40,958 nt of DNA from Campylobacterota bacterium (GCA_013153095.1 JAADFB010000029.1:1-40958); one strand, 5' to 3'. Shown: positions 20,018 through 30,968, numbered from the stretch's first letter. Notes: generated from the letters alone by a model not told the origin. A program made the numbers and translations.

Positions 20018-21331
20018 ATGAAAAAGATTGTAGTTAGTAGTTTGTTGGCCGGTTCAGTTCTTTTTGGTGCTACTGTAAGCCCAACCTATATACAAGAGCT
20101 AGTTCAATATTTAGCTAGCAAACCTTTTGAAGTTAACGGAAAATTTTACAGCTACGATTTTGAAAAGGATGGAAATATCGATCCCAACGATTGGATCTAT
20201 GTTTCTACTTTAAACAATTCAGCTTATAGATTGCTAGCGGTAGAACCTACCGATACAAATGCGTTCGGTTTTGCACCGGTGGAACTTCCTAGCGATCTTC
20301 CTAGTGAACCAAACGGATATTTTATTCAGATAAACTTCCCAATGGATGTAGACCCTAAATTTTCTTGGGTGTATGTGACTGGAAATAGCGTTTTTAAACT
20401 TATGGGAGCTACTCCTAACAACACTTTCGATTATTTAGACGTAAATGGAGATGGAACACCCGACCCTCTTCCTCATATTAGTGTAAACTTGAACGATTCT
20501 AGCTCTTTACCAGGAGAAGCTTCTGTTCCGATGGTAACTTTTATCTTAGATATGGCAGCTGACACGATCCAGCAAGGCCAAGGATATGCGCAAGGGTATG
20601 GACAACAAGGTCAAGGATATGGACAACAGGGGGGACAAAATACCAATCTTTCCAACCCAACTAGTGTACAAAGTTTAATTACCACAACTACAGCTAAAGC
20701 CTTAACTCCTGAGCAGGTGTATGAAGTTGCTTATATGTGGAATGAGGAGAAATTAGCCCACGATGTTTATCTAAATCTTTATAATCTATTCTCAAATGAA
20801 CCGATGTCTAGACCGCTTTATAACATTGCAACTAGAAGCGAAACGCAACATATGGAAGCAACCGAGCTTTTATTGAAAAAGTATGATATTGATGCTACAA
20901 ATGTAGATGGTAACTTTGAAGGGCCTTACGACCCAGAAAAGCTAAGAGCGTTGGGAAGTGGAGAGTTCTCTTTACAAGAGATTCAATCTCTTTACGATCA
21001 ACTTTATGCTAAAGGTTCTCAAAGTCTAAAAGATGCGCTTGAAGTTGGATGTATTGTAGAGGTTACCGATGTAGAAGATTTAAATAAAGCGTTAGAGATT
21101 GCAGGAGACAACCAAGATTTAGTAAATGTATTTACCTTCTTAAGAGAGGGAAGTTATAACCATTACTGGGCGTTTGATAGAGCGTTAAAAAATATCGGAG
21201 TAACCCAAGGATGTTGCTCTTTAGGCGAAGAGTATTGTAAAACTCCTGAAGAGTTCCCTGAATCCAACAACGCCATTAGAGAAGAAGGACATACTGGTGG
21301 AGGACACGGGTATCACGGAGGAAGATGGTAA
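20018..21331 (+). CDS. secreted DUF2202 (ferritin-like) protein with N-terminal extension, EF-hand-like loops and Q/G/Y repeat linker
   Basis: Signal peptide; DFEKDGNIDPND and DVNGDGTPD loops; QGQGYAQGYGQQGQGYGQQGGQ; YMWNEEKLAHDVYLNLYNLF...SETQHMEATELLLKKYDI; CCSLGEEYC. Confidence 0.82.
   Translation: MKKIVVSSLLAGSVLFGATVSPTYIQELVQYLASKPFEVNGKFYSYDFEKDGNIDPNDWIYVSTLNNSAYRLLAVEPTDTNAFGFAPVELPSDLPSEPNGYFIQINFPMDVDPKFSWVYVTGNSVFKLMGATPNNTFDYLDVNGDGTPDPLPHISVNLNDSSSLPGEASVPMVTFILDMAADTIQQGQGYAQGYGQQGQGYGQQGGQNTNLSNPTSVQSLITTTTAKALTPEQVYEVAYMWNEEKLAHDVYLNLYNLFSNEPMSRPLYNIATRSETQHMEATELLLKKYDIDATNVDGNFEGPYDPEKLRALGSGEFSLQEIQSLYDQLYAKGSQSLKDALEVGCIVEVTDVEDLNKALEIAGDNQDLVNVFTFLREGSYNHYWAFDRALKNIGVTQGCCSLGEEYCKTPEEFPESNNAIREEGHTGGGHGYHGGRW
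20573..20638 (+). repeat. in-frame short direct repeat encoding the Q/G/Y-rich linker
   Basis: CAAGG(C/T)CAAGGATATG and TATGGACAACA(A/G)G(G) each appear twice, imperfectly. Confidence 0.7.
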
Positions 21332-21341
21332 AATCTTCCTC
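21318..21341 (+). other. perfect 9-bp hairpin GAGGAAGAT-GGTAAA-ATCTTCCTC containing the stop codon between the DUF2202 genes
   Basis: Exact inverted repeat read from sequence; TAA stop 21329-21331 is in the loop; no downstream T-tract. Confidence 0.6.
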
Positions 21342-21367
21342 TACCAAATCTATCTAAAGGAGTTTGT

Positions 21368-22177
21368 GTGAGACTTATTTCAGCTTTGCTTGCTGGGAGT
21401 TTAACTCTATTTGCTATGGGAGGCCATTATGGCGGTTATGGGGGAGGTTACTATCAAGATAGGTATAATGAGTATGGAGATAGATATAATAGATACGATA
21501 GATACAATCGTTATCAAACTGCCTCTTTAAATAACGATCAAGTGTATGAACTAGCCTATATGTGGAATGAGGAAAAATTGGCTAGAGACCTCTATTTGAA
21601 CCTTTATAATCTTTACTCTAATCAATCTCTTGCCCGCCCTTTATATCAGATCGCAACTAGAAGTGAACAGCGACATATGGATGCTGTGGAACGGTTATTA
21701 GAAAAGTATGATATTGATGCTACAAATGTGGAGGGGGGATTTAAAGGTCCTTACGATCCTAGAAAACTTCAATCTTTACGAACTGGCGAATTCTCTTTAA
21801 AAGAGATTCAATCCCTTTATGATGAACTCTATTCTAAAGGTGCTCAAAGTTTAAGAGATGCGTTAGAAGTGGGGTGTATCGTAGAAGTTACCGATGTGGA
21901 TGATTTGGAAAAGGCGATGGATATTGCTGGAGATAATGGGGATTTGATCAATGTCTTTAGTTTTTTGAAAAGAGGAAGTTATAACCATTACTGGGCATTT
22001 GATAGAGCTTTAAAAAGGATGGGGGTTAGTCAAGGGTGCTGCTCTTTAGGAGAAAAGTACTGTAAAGATTATCCATCTTCTTCTCACGGCGGTGGAGGAT
22101 ACCATAGAGGTGGTCATCACGGTGGTTACGGACGCCACGGTTATGGAGGTGGTAGAGGTTTTTGGGGAGGGTATTAA
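21368..22177 (+). CDS. secreted DUF2202 (ferritin-like) protein, paralog of the upstream gene, with Y/R- and G/H-rich tails
   Basis: GTG start after AAGGAG; YMWNEEKLARDLYLNLYNLY...SEQRHMDAVERLLEKYDI; CCSLGEKYC; N-terminal YNRYDRYNRY and C-terminal GGGGYHRGGHHGGYGRHGYGGG. Confidence 0.85.
   Translation: MRLISALLAGSLTLFAMGGHYGGYGGGYYQDRYNEYGDRYNRYDRYNRYQTASLNNDQVYELAYMWNEEKLARDLYLNLYNLYSNQSLARPLYQIATRSEQRHMDAVERLLEKYDIDATNVEGGFKGPYDPRKLQSLRTGEFSLKEIQSLYDELYSKGAQSLRDALEVGCIVEVTDVDDLEKAMDIAGDNGDLINVFSFLKRGSYNHYWAFDRALKRMGVSQGCCSLGEKYCKDYPSSSHGGGGYHRGGHHGGYGRHGYGGGRGFWGGY
21451..21516 (+). repeat. short tandem-like repeats encoding YQDRYNEYGDRYNRYDRYNRYQ
   Basis: Repeated GATAGRTAYAAT / AGATACGATAGATACAAT units. 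Confidence 0.6.
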
Positions 22178-22199
22178 GCCCCTCTCCTAGGAAAGTGAA

Positions 22200-22820
22200 A
22201 TGAAAGTTTTAGTAGTAGAAGATGATAGAGAGCTTAACCATACCATCGCCAAATACCTTACTAAAGAGGGGTTTGAGGTTGAACAGTGTTTTGATACGTT
22301 GTGCGCTAAAGATAAGTTGGAAAAAAGCAGATTTGATCTTTTACTTTTGGATGTAAAACTACCTTATGAGGATGGGTTCTCTTTTTTAGAAAACAATCCA
22401 GCCCCTCCTACTATCTTTATTACTTCTTTAAATTCCATTGAAGACATAACCAGAGGGTTTAACGCAGGAGCGATTGAGTATATAAAAAAACCGTTCTACC
22501 TTAAAGAGTTAAAACTGAGAATAGAGTCGTTATTTAATAAAAATCCTCTAGAAGAGGTAAAAATAGGAGAGATAACCTACTTTCCTAAAAAGTTGATGTT
22601 AAAAAGGGATAACACCCTCTTTTACCTAAAACCTAAAGAAGCGCAGCTTTTAGAGCTTCTTATCTCCTCTCCCAATACGATTATTCCCAAAGAGGAGCTA
22701 TTGGAAAGGTTAGAGGTAAGTGAGGGAGCTTTACGGGCACATGTAAAAAATCTCAGAAAGCTGGTAGGAAAAACCCAAATTGAAACTATTAAGGGAGTAG
22801 GATACCGATTTGTTTCCTAG
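22200..22820 (+). CDS. OmpR-family response regulator
   Basis: VLVVEDDRELNHTIAKYL; LLLDVKLPYEDGF; EYIKKPFYLKELKLRIE; winged-helix C-terminus ending IETIKGVGYRFVS. Confidence 0.95.
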   Translation: MKVLVVEDDRELNHTIAKYLTKEGFEVEQCFDTLCAKDKLEKSRFDLLLLDVKLPYEDGFSFLENNPAPPTIFITSLNSIEDITRGFNAGAIEYIKKPFYLKELKLRIESLFNKNPLEEVKIGEITYFPKKLMLKRDNTLFYLKPKEAQLLELLISSPNTIIPKEELLERLEVSEGALRAHVKNLRKLVGKTQIETIKGVGYRFVS

Positions 22821-23967
22821 TGAAAAGAAAAGTTTTTATCGTTTCTTAGCTATCTATATCTTTTCAACTCTATTATTGGTGTTAGTAGGGGAGTATTTTT
22901 ATTACACCTTTGCTTTACACAAAATTGAGGATGAAGAGAGAAGAGAGTTAAAAAAAGTTTCTAACCAGATTCTTTGGAGATTGAAAGAGCTTCATCAAAG
23001 CTTTTCTAAAAAGTTGGAATATCCAGTTATTAAAGGGTTTCACAGCGCTATTTTTGATATTGATAAAAACTATCTCATTGGAGATTTTAAACCCAATATC
23101 CCTTTACAAGAGGGTAGTTTCATTCAAGGAGACCTTTTCTTTTTGGTTAGAAAAGTTAAACCCCACTATTTAGGGGCAGCCTATTTAGTTGTAGCCAAAA
23201 AGAAGGATCAACAAGCCTATAACAATCTTTTAAAAGAGTTATTGGTTTTTACTCTCTTTAGCTTAGTAGTGATAGTGTTAACCGCTGTCATCTTAGGAAA
23301 GCTGTTTTTAAAACCTCTAAAAGAGACTGTAACCTTACTAGATAACTTTATCAAAGATGCCACCCACGAATTAAACACTCCTATAAACACCATCATCACA
23401 AATATTGAGCTATTTAAAGAGTTTAATCCCCATCTAAAAGAGGATGAGGAGTTAAAAAGGATAGAGATAGCTTCCTGGAGATTGCAAAAGATTTTTAGCG
23501 ATCTCAGTTTTTTAAAGCTTCACCACAACATCAAAAAAAATATAGAGATTTTAGAGGCTGATGAGATTTTAAGGGAAAGATTGCTTTACTTTCAACCTCT
23601 AGCCCTTTCTAAAAGTTTAGCTATCTTTTCAACAATTGAAGAGTGTAAGTTAGAGATGGATAGAAACGATCTAGAAACTCTTTTTGATAATCTAATTTCT
23701 AATGCGATCAAATACACTCCTCCACTTAAAGCTATCTATATCACCCTAACTCCTAGAGAGTTGGTTATAAGAGATGAGGGGATAGGGATAGATAAAAAGG
23801 ATTTAGAGTTTATAACCCACCGTTTTTTTAGAGCCAACAAAGACAAAGGGGGATTTGGACTTGGGCTTGCAATTGTGAGAAAAATATGCGAATATTACGG
23901 GTTTGAATTAAGGATCGAAAGCAAAAAAAATAGAGGTACAAAAGTAACAATAAGATGGAGAAAATAA
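22810..23967 (+). CDS. membrane sensor histidine kinase
   Basis: Two TM segments; H-box DATHELNTPINTI; N-box NAIKYTPP; RDEGIGIDKKDLEF; GGFGLGLAIVRKI. Confidence 0.95.
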   Translation: MFPSEKKSFYRFLAIYIFSTLLLVLVGEYFYYTFALHKIEDEERRELKKVSNQILWRLKELHQSFSKKLEYPVIKGFHSAIFDIDKNYLIGDFKPNIPLQEGSFIQGDLFFLVRKVKPHYLGAAYLVVAKKKDQQAYNNLLKELLVFTLFSLVVIVLTAVILGKLFLKPLKETVTLLDNFIKDATHELNTPINTIITNIELFKEFNPHLKEDEELKRIEIASWRLQKIFSDLSFLKLHHNIKKNIEILEADEILRERLLYFQPLALSKSLAIFSTIEECKLEMDRNDLETLFDNLISNAIKYTPPLKAIYITLTPRELVIRDEGIGIDKKDLEFITHRFFRANKDKGGFGLGLAIVRKICEYYGFELRIESKKNRGTKVTIRWRK

Positions 23968-24296
23968 CATTTGTACTACTGGTAGAGGTAATAGCTTTTG
24001 CAAACGCTCTTCACACCTATTGCGATAGATGCCATCTTCAATATATTCCCTACCAAATGATTTACAAACGCGCCCTTTTGCTATACAGTTCCAAAAGAAG
24101 GATATTGGAAAACTTAACCAACTTCTTAATTGATCCTTCCGCTTCAAAAACTATCCTCCCTCCGGGATTAAGGAACCGTTTTGATCCCAATGAACACCCA
24201 ACCTTTCCAAAAAGTGTAGCACAAGAGGCGATAAAAGAGCTAATTGAACAAGAGGATTTAATTAAACGCTTCTACATCCCCAAAAAAGAGGAGTAA
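23955..24296 (+). CDS. small secreted protein with a single CXXCH heme-c-like motif
   Basis: N-terminal hydrophobic segment then HTYCDRCHLQY; overlaps the kinase 3' end by 13 bp. Confidence 0.6.
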   Translation: MEKITFVLLVEVIAFANALHTYCDRCHLQYIPYQMIYKRALLLYSSKRRILENLTNFLIDPSASKTILPPGLRNRFDPNEHPTFPKSVAQEAIKELIEQEDLIKRFYIPKKEE

Positions 24297-25319
24297 CTAC
24301 TCCCCCACATACTCCCATTTTAAACGATCTCCCTTTTTTAAATCTTTACACGCCCTTTTACCTAAAATCTGAGGTAAATATTTGGGATGAAGACCATAAC
24401 CGGGTCTAATAGCTCTCACATTTTCTCTACTAAACTTTTCCCCTTTAGCTATCTCCTTTACTACATACAAGCTTCTAGCAAACTCAACTCCCTTTTTAAC
24501 TTTATAAGAGACTTCCCCTAACATCTTTTCTACGTTCCTAACCGCTTGTACCATTTTTTTAAACTCGTTAGGATCAAGACTAAACTCTCTATCGGGGCTA
24601 GGAAGTTTTTTATCTAAAATAAAATGTTTTTCCACAATTCTAGCCCCTAACGTTACGGCGGCAATAGGAGCTTCTATCCCTAAGGTGTGATCGCTAAAAC
24701 CAACCTCAACTTTAAAAGTATCTTTTAGGTTGGGAATGGTTAAAAGGTTTACCTCTTCTAATGGAGCGGGGTAGGCTGAAGTACATTTTAAAAGAGCTAA
24801 CTCTACATTATGCTTTTTTACAATTTCAACTACATTTTCTATATCCTCTAAGGTTGCAACTCCCGTAGAGATTATCATAGGTCTTTTTTTACTTGCGGCA
24901 TATTCGATTAATTCATAATCTCTAATCTCAAATGAGGCGATCTTATAAGCTACCGGTTCTAAAGGCTCTAAGAAATCGACCATCTCCTTACTAAAAGGGG
25001 AGCTAAACACCTCCAAATCTAAACTTCTTGCATAATTAAAAAGTTCTTCCTGCCACTCTAACGGCGTCATAGCCTCTTTATAAAGCTCAAAATAGCTCTT
25101 ACCATCCCATAAAGTTCCCCCCTTAATAATGAAATCCTCCCTTTTACAATCGATCGTCAACGCTTGGGGGGTGTAGGTTTGAAGCTTTATCGCATCCGCT
25201 CCCGCTTCTTTGCTAGCATAGATAGTATCTTTAGCAACTTGTAAACTATGATTATGGTTAGCACTAAGTTCTGCAACTATGAAAACTTTTTTAGTGGTAT
25301 CAAACTTCCCTATTTTCAT
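24297..25319 (-). CDS. pseI: pseudaminic acid synthase
   Basis: VAELSANHNHSLQVAKDTIYASKEAGADAIKLQTY; VGFSDHTLGIEAPIAAVTLGARIVEKHFILDK; C-terminal SAF-like segment. Confidence 0.93.
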   Translation of the reverse strand: MKIGKFDTTKKVFIVAELSANHNHSLQVAKDTIYASKEAGADAIKLQTYTPQALTIDCKREDFIIKGGTLWDGKSYFELYKEAMTPLEWQEELFNYARSLDLEVFSSPFSKEMVDFLEPLEPVAYKIASFEIRDYELIEYAASKKRPMIISTGVATLEDIENVVEIVKKHNVELALLKCTSAYPAPLEEVNLLTIPNLKDTFKVEVGFSDHTLGIEAPIAAVTLGARIVEKHFILDKKLPSPDREFSLDPNEFKKMVQAVRNVEKMLGEVSYKVKKGVEFARSLYVVKEIAKGEKFSRENVRAIRPGYGLHPKYLPQILGKRACKDLKKGDRLKWEYVGE

Positions 25320-25869
25320 TGGCCTCCTTTAGCTCTTTGATGGTAGTATCCCAACCGTTGGGCAAAATCAGTTGTTCTTTATCTTTTTTAAAATGAAAAG
25401 TTCCCCCTTTGGGTTGTTTTTGCGGTTTTTTCTTACTAAAAGAGAGCTGTTTAAAAAGTTGTTGGATGTGGCGGTGAAGTTTTTTATAAGACTCTTTTAA
25501 ACTCATCTCTTCATCTAATACTACCCTTTTTTGTAAAAGAATATCTCCGCTATCTATCCCCTCATCGATATAGTGAATGGTAACTCCTGTAGGAGAGTTT
25601 TCTAGATGAGACCAAAGATTGGGGTCTGCCCCTTTGTTAAAAGGAAGATAGGAGATGTGAAGATTTAATATTTTATAATTTTGGGTTATCTTTTTTGGAA
25701 TAATATGGCGGTAGTTGTAGCTAACGATTTGAGTTGGGTTTAACTTTTTTAAAAAAGAGTTGGTTAGAGGTTGGGAGTGTAAAATAACTTTATTTCCTTT
25801 TTTAGCTAACCATAGATATAGCGGTTTAGTAGTTTTAAAGTTGTTTGTTAAAAAAAGTATCTTTTCCAT
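25300..25869 (-). CDS. formyltransferase-fold protein in the pse operon
   Basis: ILNLHISYLPFNKGADPNLW...TGVTIHYIDEGIDSGDILLQ matches the formyltransferase N/H/D catalytic pattern. Confidence 0.8.
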   Translation of the reverse strand: MEKILFLTNNFKTTKPLYLWLAKKGNKVILHSQPLTNSFLKKLNPTQIVSYNYRHIIPKKITQNYKILNLHISYLPFNKGADPNLWSHLENSPTGVTIHYIDEGIDSGDILLQKRVVLDEEMSLKESYKKLHRHIQQLFKQLSFSKKKPQKQPKGGTFHFKKDKEQLILPNGWDTTIKELKEANENREV

Positions 25870-26639
25870 ACTTTAACTCTTCTTTTCCTAAGATATTTGG
25901 AGATAAGTTTTTGGTTTCTAGCAACCTCAATAGCCACAAAAGGTAAATTGGCTTCCATAACTTCCCAGGCTAGAGTACTAGGAGTAATTATCGCCTTTTT
26001 AGCTTTTGCTAATCCTTTAGTAACATCTTTATCGATATGTAACTTACACCATCTTCTCCTAGCACAAAATCTTCTTAACTCTTTTAAGTTTCTATTAGCT
26101 GAGGTTGTATAAAATTCTATTTTCTCCCTCCCTTTTAACTTCTTTAACACCTTTAAACCTATCCCCTTAGCATCGGTAGCTCCAAAACTTACAAAAACAC
26201 CTCCTCTTTTTTTAGCTGGAGTGATTGATGGAACTAAAGGGGGAATTAAAGTTACTTTGGTAAAAGGTGGAAGTGATTTATAGCAACTTTTTTTAACATA
26301 AGGGTTAGGGTTGATTATCTCATCTACATAATGGGGGTTACATAGGTCATCAAACGCTATCAGTTTTACCTTAGGAAATCTAGTTTTAAACTCCTTTTCT
26401 AGAGGGTAAGTAAAGTTGTAATTATCTACTATCACCTCTTTAGGATTAAACTTTTTTACCAGTTCAAAAAACTCTTTTTCACTATCGATTTTTATCTTTT
26501 CTAACGGGGTTTCATATCCACACTCTTTACACACGATAACCCACTTTTGGAAATTTTTATACTTCTTTAAAAATCTTAAACTTCTTTTTAGATGACCAAA
26601 TCCCCTTTTAGCGGAAAAATCTACCCTCAATAGGTTCAT
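25848..26639 (-). CDS. pseG: UDP-2,4-diacetamido-2,4,6-trideoxy-beta-L-altropyranose hydrolase-like
   Basis: GFGHLKRSLRFLKK; VIVDNYNF; FDDLCNPHYVDEIINPN; VFVSFGATDAKGIGLKVLK. Confidence 0.85.
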   Translation of the reverse strand: MNLLRVDFSAKRGFGHLKRSLRFLKKYKNFQKWVIVCKECGYETPLEKIKIDSEKEFFELVKKFNPKEVIVDNYNFTYPLEKEFKTRFPKVKLIAFDDLCNPHYVDEIINPNPYVKKSCYKSLPPFTKVTLIPPLVPSITPAKKRGGVFVSFGATDAKGIGLKVLKKLKGREKIEFYTTSANRNLKELRRFCARRRWCKLHIDKDVTKGLAKAKKAIITPSTLAWEVMEANLPFVAIEVARNQKLISKYLRKRRVKVWKRYFF

Positions 26640-27290
26640 AATCTTTCCATCTCTTTTAAAATCTTAAACTTTAATTCCGCTTGAATCAAGTCTTGGGGAG
26701 TATCTATATCTTGAACTAAGTACCTAGGGAGAAGAATAGGAATATTTCCATCAAATCTAAATTTCTCCTTTGAAGAGAGCTTTTTCCAATAAAACTGCGC
26801 CGCATCGTGGTATACATCTTTTAAATCTTGGCTTCTAGTTTCCATAAACTCAGGAAAGATCATCTTTCCTTTTCCCTCTACGATCTCAAATCCTCTCCAG
26901 ATAGGAAAATCGTAAGTTGTTGCACTAAAAGAGAAACTTGAATCACTTTCTTTTAACCTCTTTAACCCCTCCTTTAAAAAAGTTGGTTTTAAAAATAGTG
27001 CGGTAGGGTAGATCATACAAGCAAACTTAAAATAACCGTTACGATTGAGTTTTTGTATCACATCTTCAAATACATCGATACTAGGGGTAAAATCGTCCGC
27101 CAACTCTTTAGGACGCTCTAAAACCTCAGCTCCCCACTCTTTGGAGATGGTAGCGATCTCTAAATCATCCGTAGAAACCACTATCCTATCAAACAGTTCA
27201 CTCTCTTTTGCAGTCTGGATCGCATAGGAGATTAAAGGTTTACCACAAATAGGTTTAATATTTTTTTTGGGAATCCTTTTACTTCCCCCT

Positions 27291-27316
<26 letters not shown>
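26636..27316 (-). CDS. pseF: pseudaminic acid cytidylyltransferase
   Basis: CVIPARGGSKRIPKKNIKPICGKPLISYAI; HDAAQFYW; start placed at ATG 27314-27316. Confidence 0.9.
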
Positions 27317-29465
<2,149 letters not shown>

Positions 29466-29493
29466 CAATTTAAACTTTCCTATTAAAAAGGTT

Positions 29494-30552
29494 TTGAAGT
29501 TGAAAGAAGAGAGTTTAAACAGTTTTGATACATTGAAGATAGCAACCCAGTACTGGTATGGCGATCCGATGGTTACAACTATCATCGCGGTAATCTTTTT
29601 TCTGTTATTGGCTCTCTTTTTTATTTTGGGATTTATGCTTCAAAAGAGATTGAGAGAGCGAAATATTAAGCGGTTCTTTGAGAGTTTTGCAAAAGAGAAG
29701 GGGTTAACTTCTCAAGAGCAAAAGATTTTGTGGGAGTACTCTAGAAAGATGGAAAGAGACCCCATTTTAGTACTTGAATTTAAGGCTCCTTTTGAGAGAG
29801 TTATCGACTTTTACATCAAAAACGATCCTTCCCCTAATGAGAAACTGGTAGCTCAAATTAGAAAAAAGTTAGGTTTTGAAGTACAAAGTCCTTTTGTTCC
29901 TTTAATCACAACTAAAGATATAGAGATTTTTCAAAACGCTAGAATGATTCTTCCTTCAAATAAAACCGTCTCCGTTGCACTGTATGATAAAGATGAGCAT
30001 TTTATGTATTGGGCGGTAATAGATGGAGATGTGGAGTTGGCTCCTTTGGATGAGGTAAAGATCGTTTTTGTACGACAAGATGACGGAATATACAGTTTTA
30101 CTTTACCGGTTAAGGAAGTGATTCGGGAGGGAGGAAAGGTTATAGTAAAACTCCCTCACACCTTTGAGTTAAATAGAATTCAGCGTCGAGAGTATCCTAG
30201 AATCAAATTTCACAATAAACCGGTAAAAGTGATCTATTTGGATGAGGAGGGAGAAAACGTTTTTGAAGGAAAAATGATCGATTTGGGAGCTGGAGGGGCT
30301 AGGGTTTGTGTAGATGATCGTCCCACAAAACTTTTAAAAATCGGAGCGGGAGAGCCGTTAAAAATCATCTTCTCCCTAGAGGATAGGGAATATGAGTTAG
30401 AGAGTAAAGTGTTAGAAAAAGACCCAACCCCCAAAGAGATCTGTTTTAGACTGCTTTTTGAAGGGATTGACGAGGAGACTAAACACGATATTTTAGAGTT
30501 TGTTCAACGGGAACAGTTAAGAATTGCTCAGCTAAAGCGGGAGTCTAGGTGA
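29494..30552 (+). CDS. membrane-anchored PilZ domain protein
   Basis: N-terminal TM segment; NRIQRREYPRIKFHNKPVKV...GKMIDLGAGGARVCVDD PilZ-type motif. Start uncertain (TTG 29494 or TTG 29500). Confidence 0.8.
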   Translation: MKLKEESLNSFDTLKIATQYWYGDPMVTTIIAVIFFLLLALFFILGFMLQKRLRERNIKRFFESFAKEKGLTSQEQKILWEYSRKMERDPILVLEFKAPFERVIDFYIKNDPSPNEKLVAQIRKKLGFEVQSPFVPLITTKDIEIFQNARMILPSNKTVSVALYDKDEHFMYWAVIDGDVELAPLDEVKIVFVRQDDGIYSFTLPVKEVIREGGKVIVKLPHTFELNRIQRREYPRIKFHNKPVKVIYLDEEGENVFEGKMIDLGAGGARVCVDDRPTKLLKIGAGEPLKIIFSLEDREYELESKVLEKDPTPKEICFRLLFEGIDEETKHDILEFVQREQLRIAQLKRESR

Positions 30553-30968
30553 AGAAAAGAAGTTTAGAGTTTTTTATCAAACAAAAAGAGATAGAGGCTA
30601 ATCAACTCTCCTCTTTTCTTTTTGAATTGGAACTTCAAAAGGAGATGTTAAAAAAGAAGCTTTTAGAGTTAAAGGAAGAGATTGAGAGATTGGATAATAC
30701 TCCTTTTGAAGACTTAACCCTTTTAGGATTGGCTAAAAGTAGAATTTTAGAGATTAAAAAAGAGCAGCAAGAGTTAAAAGAGGAGATGGAAAAGTTAGAG
30801 GAGAAAGTTCAACAAGAAAGAGTTAAATTAGCCGAAATCTTAGGGCAAAAGAGGGCTTTGGAAAAATTAAAAAGTAGGTTAAAGAAAGAGGAGGAGAAAA
30901 GAGTTATCGATGAAGAAAATATCTTGGCAAGTGAAAACTTTTTGCGTAAAAACAGTTTTTCTAGTTAG
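30549..30968 (+). CDS. FliJ-like coiled-coil flagellar export protein
   Basis: 140-aa class coiled coil with ...GQKRALEKLKSRLKKEEEKRVIDEENILASENFLR; followed by a MotE-like gene. Confidence 0.6.
   Translation: MKKRSLEFFIKQKEIEANQLSSFLFELELQKEMLKKKLLELKEEIERLDNTPFEDLTLLGLAKSRILEIKKEQQELKEEMEKLEEKVQQERVKLAEILGQKRALEKLKSRLKKEEEKRVIDEENILASENFLRKNSFSS

Noticed and set aside
20573-20638. Short direct repeats considered as a possible CRISPR-like or mobile element signature
   Set aside because: In frame, imperfect, and encode a Q/G/Y linker; no spacer structure and no cas genes in the window.
23908-24147. 79-aa - strand ORF opposite the kinase/CXXCH genes
   Set aside because: Overlaps two better-supported + strand frames; no domain.
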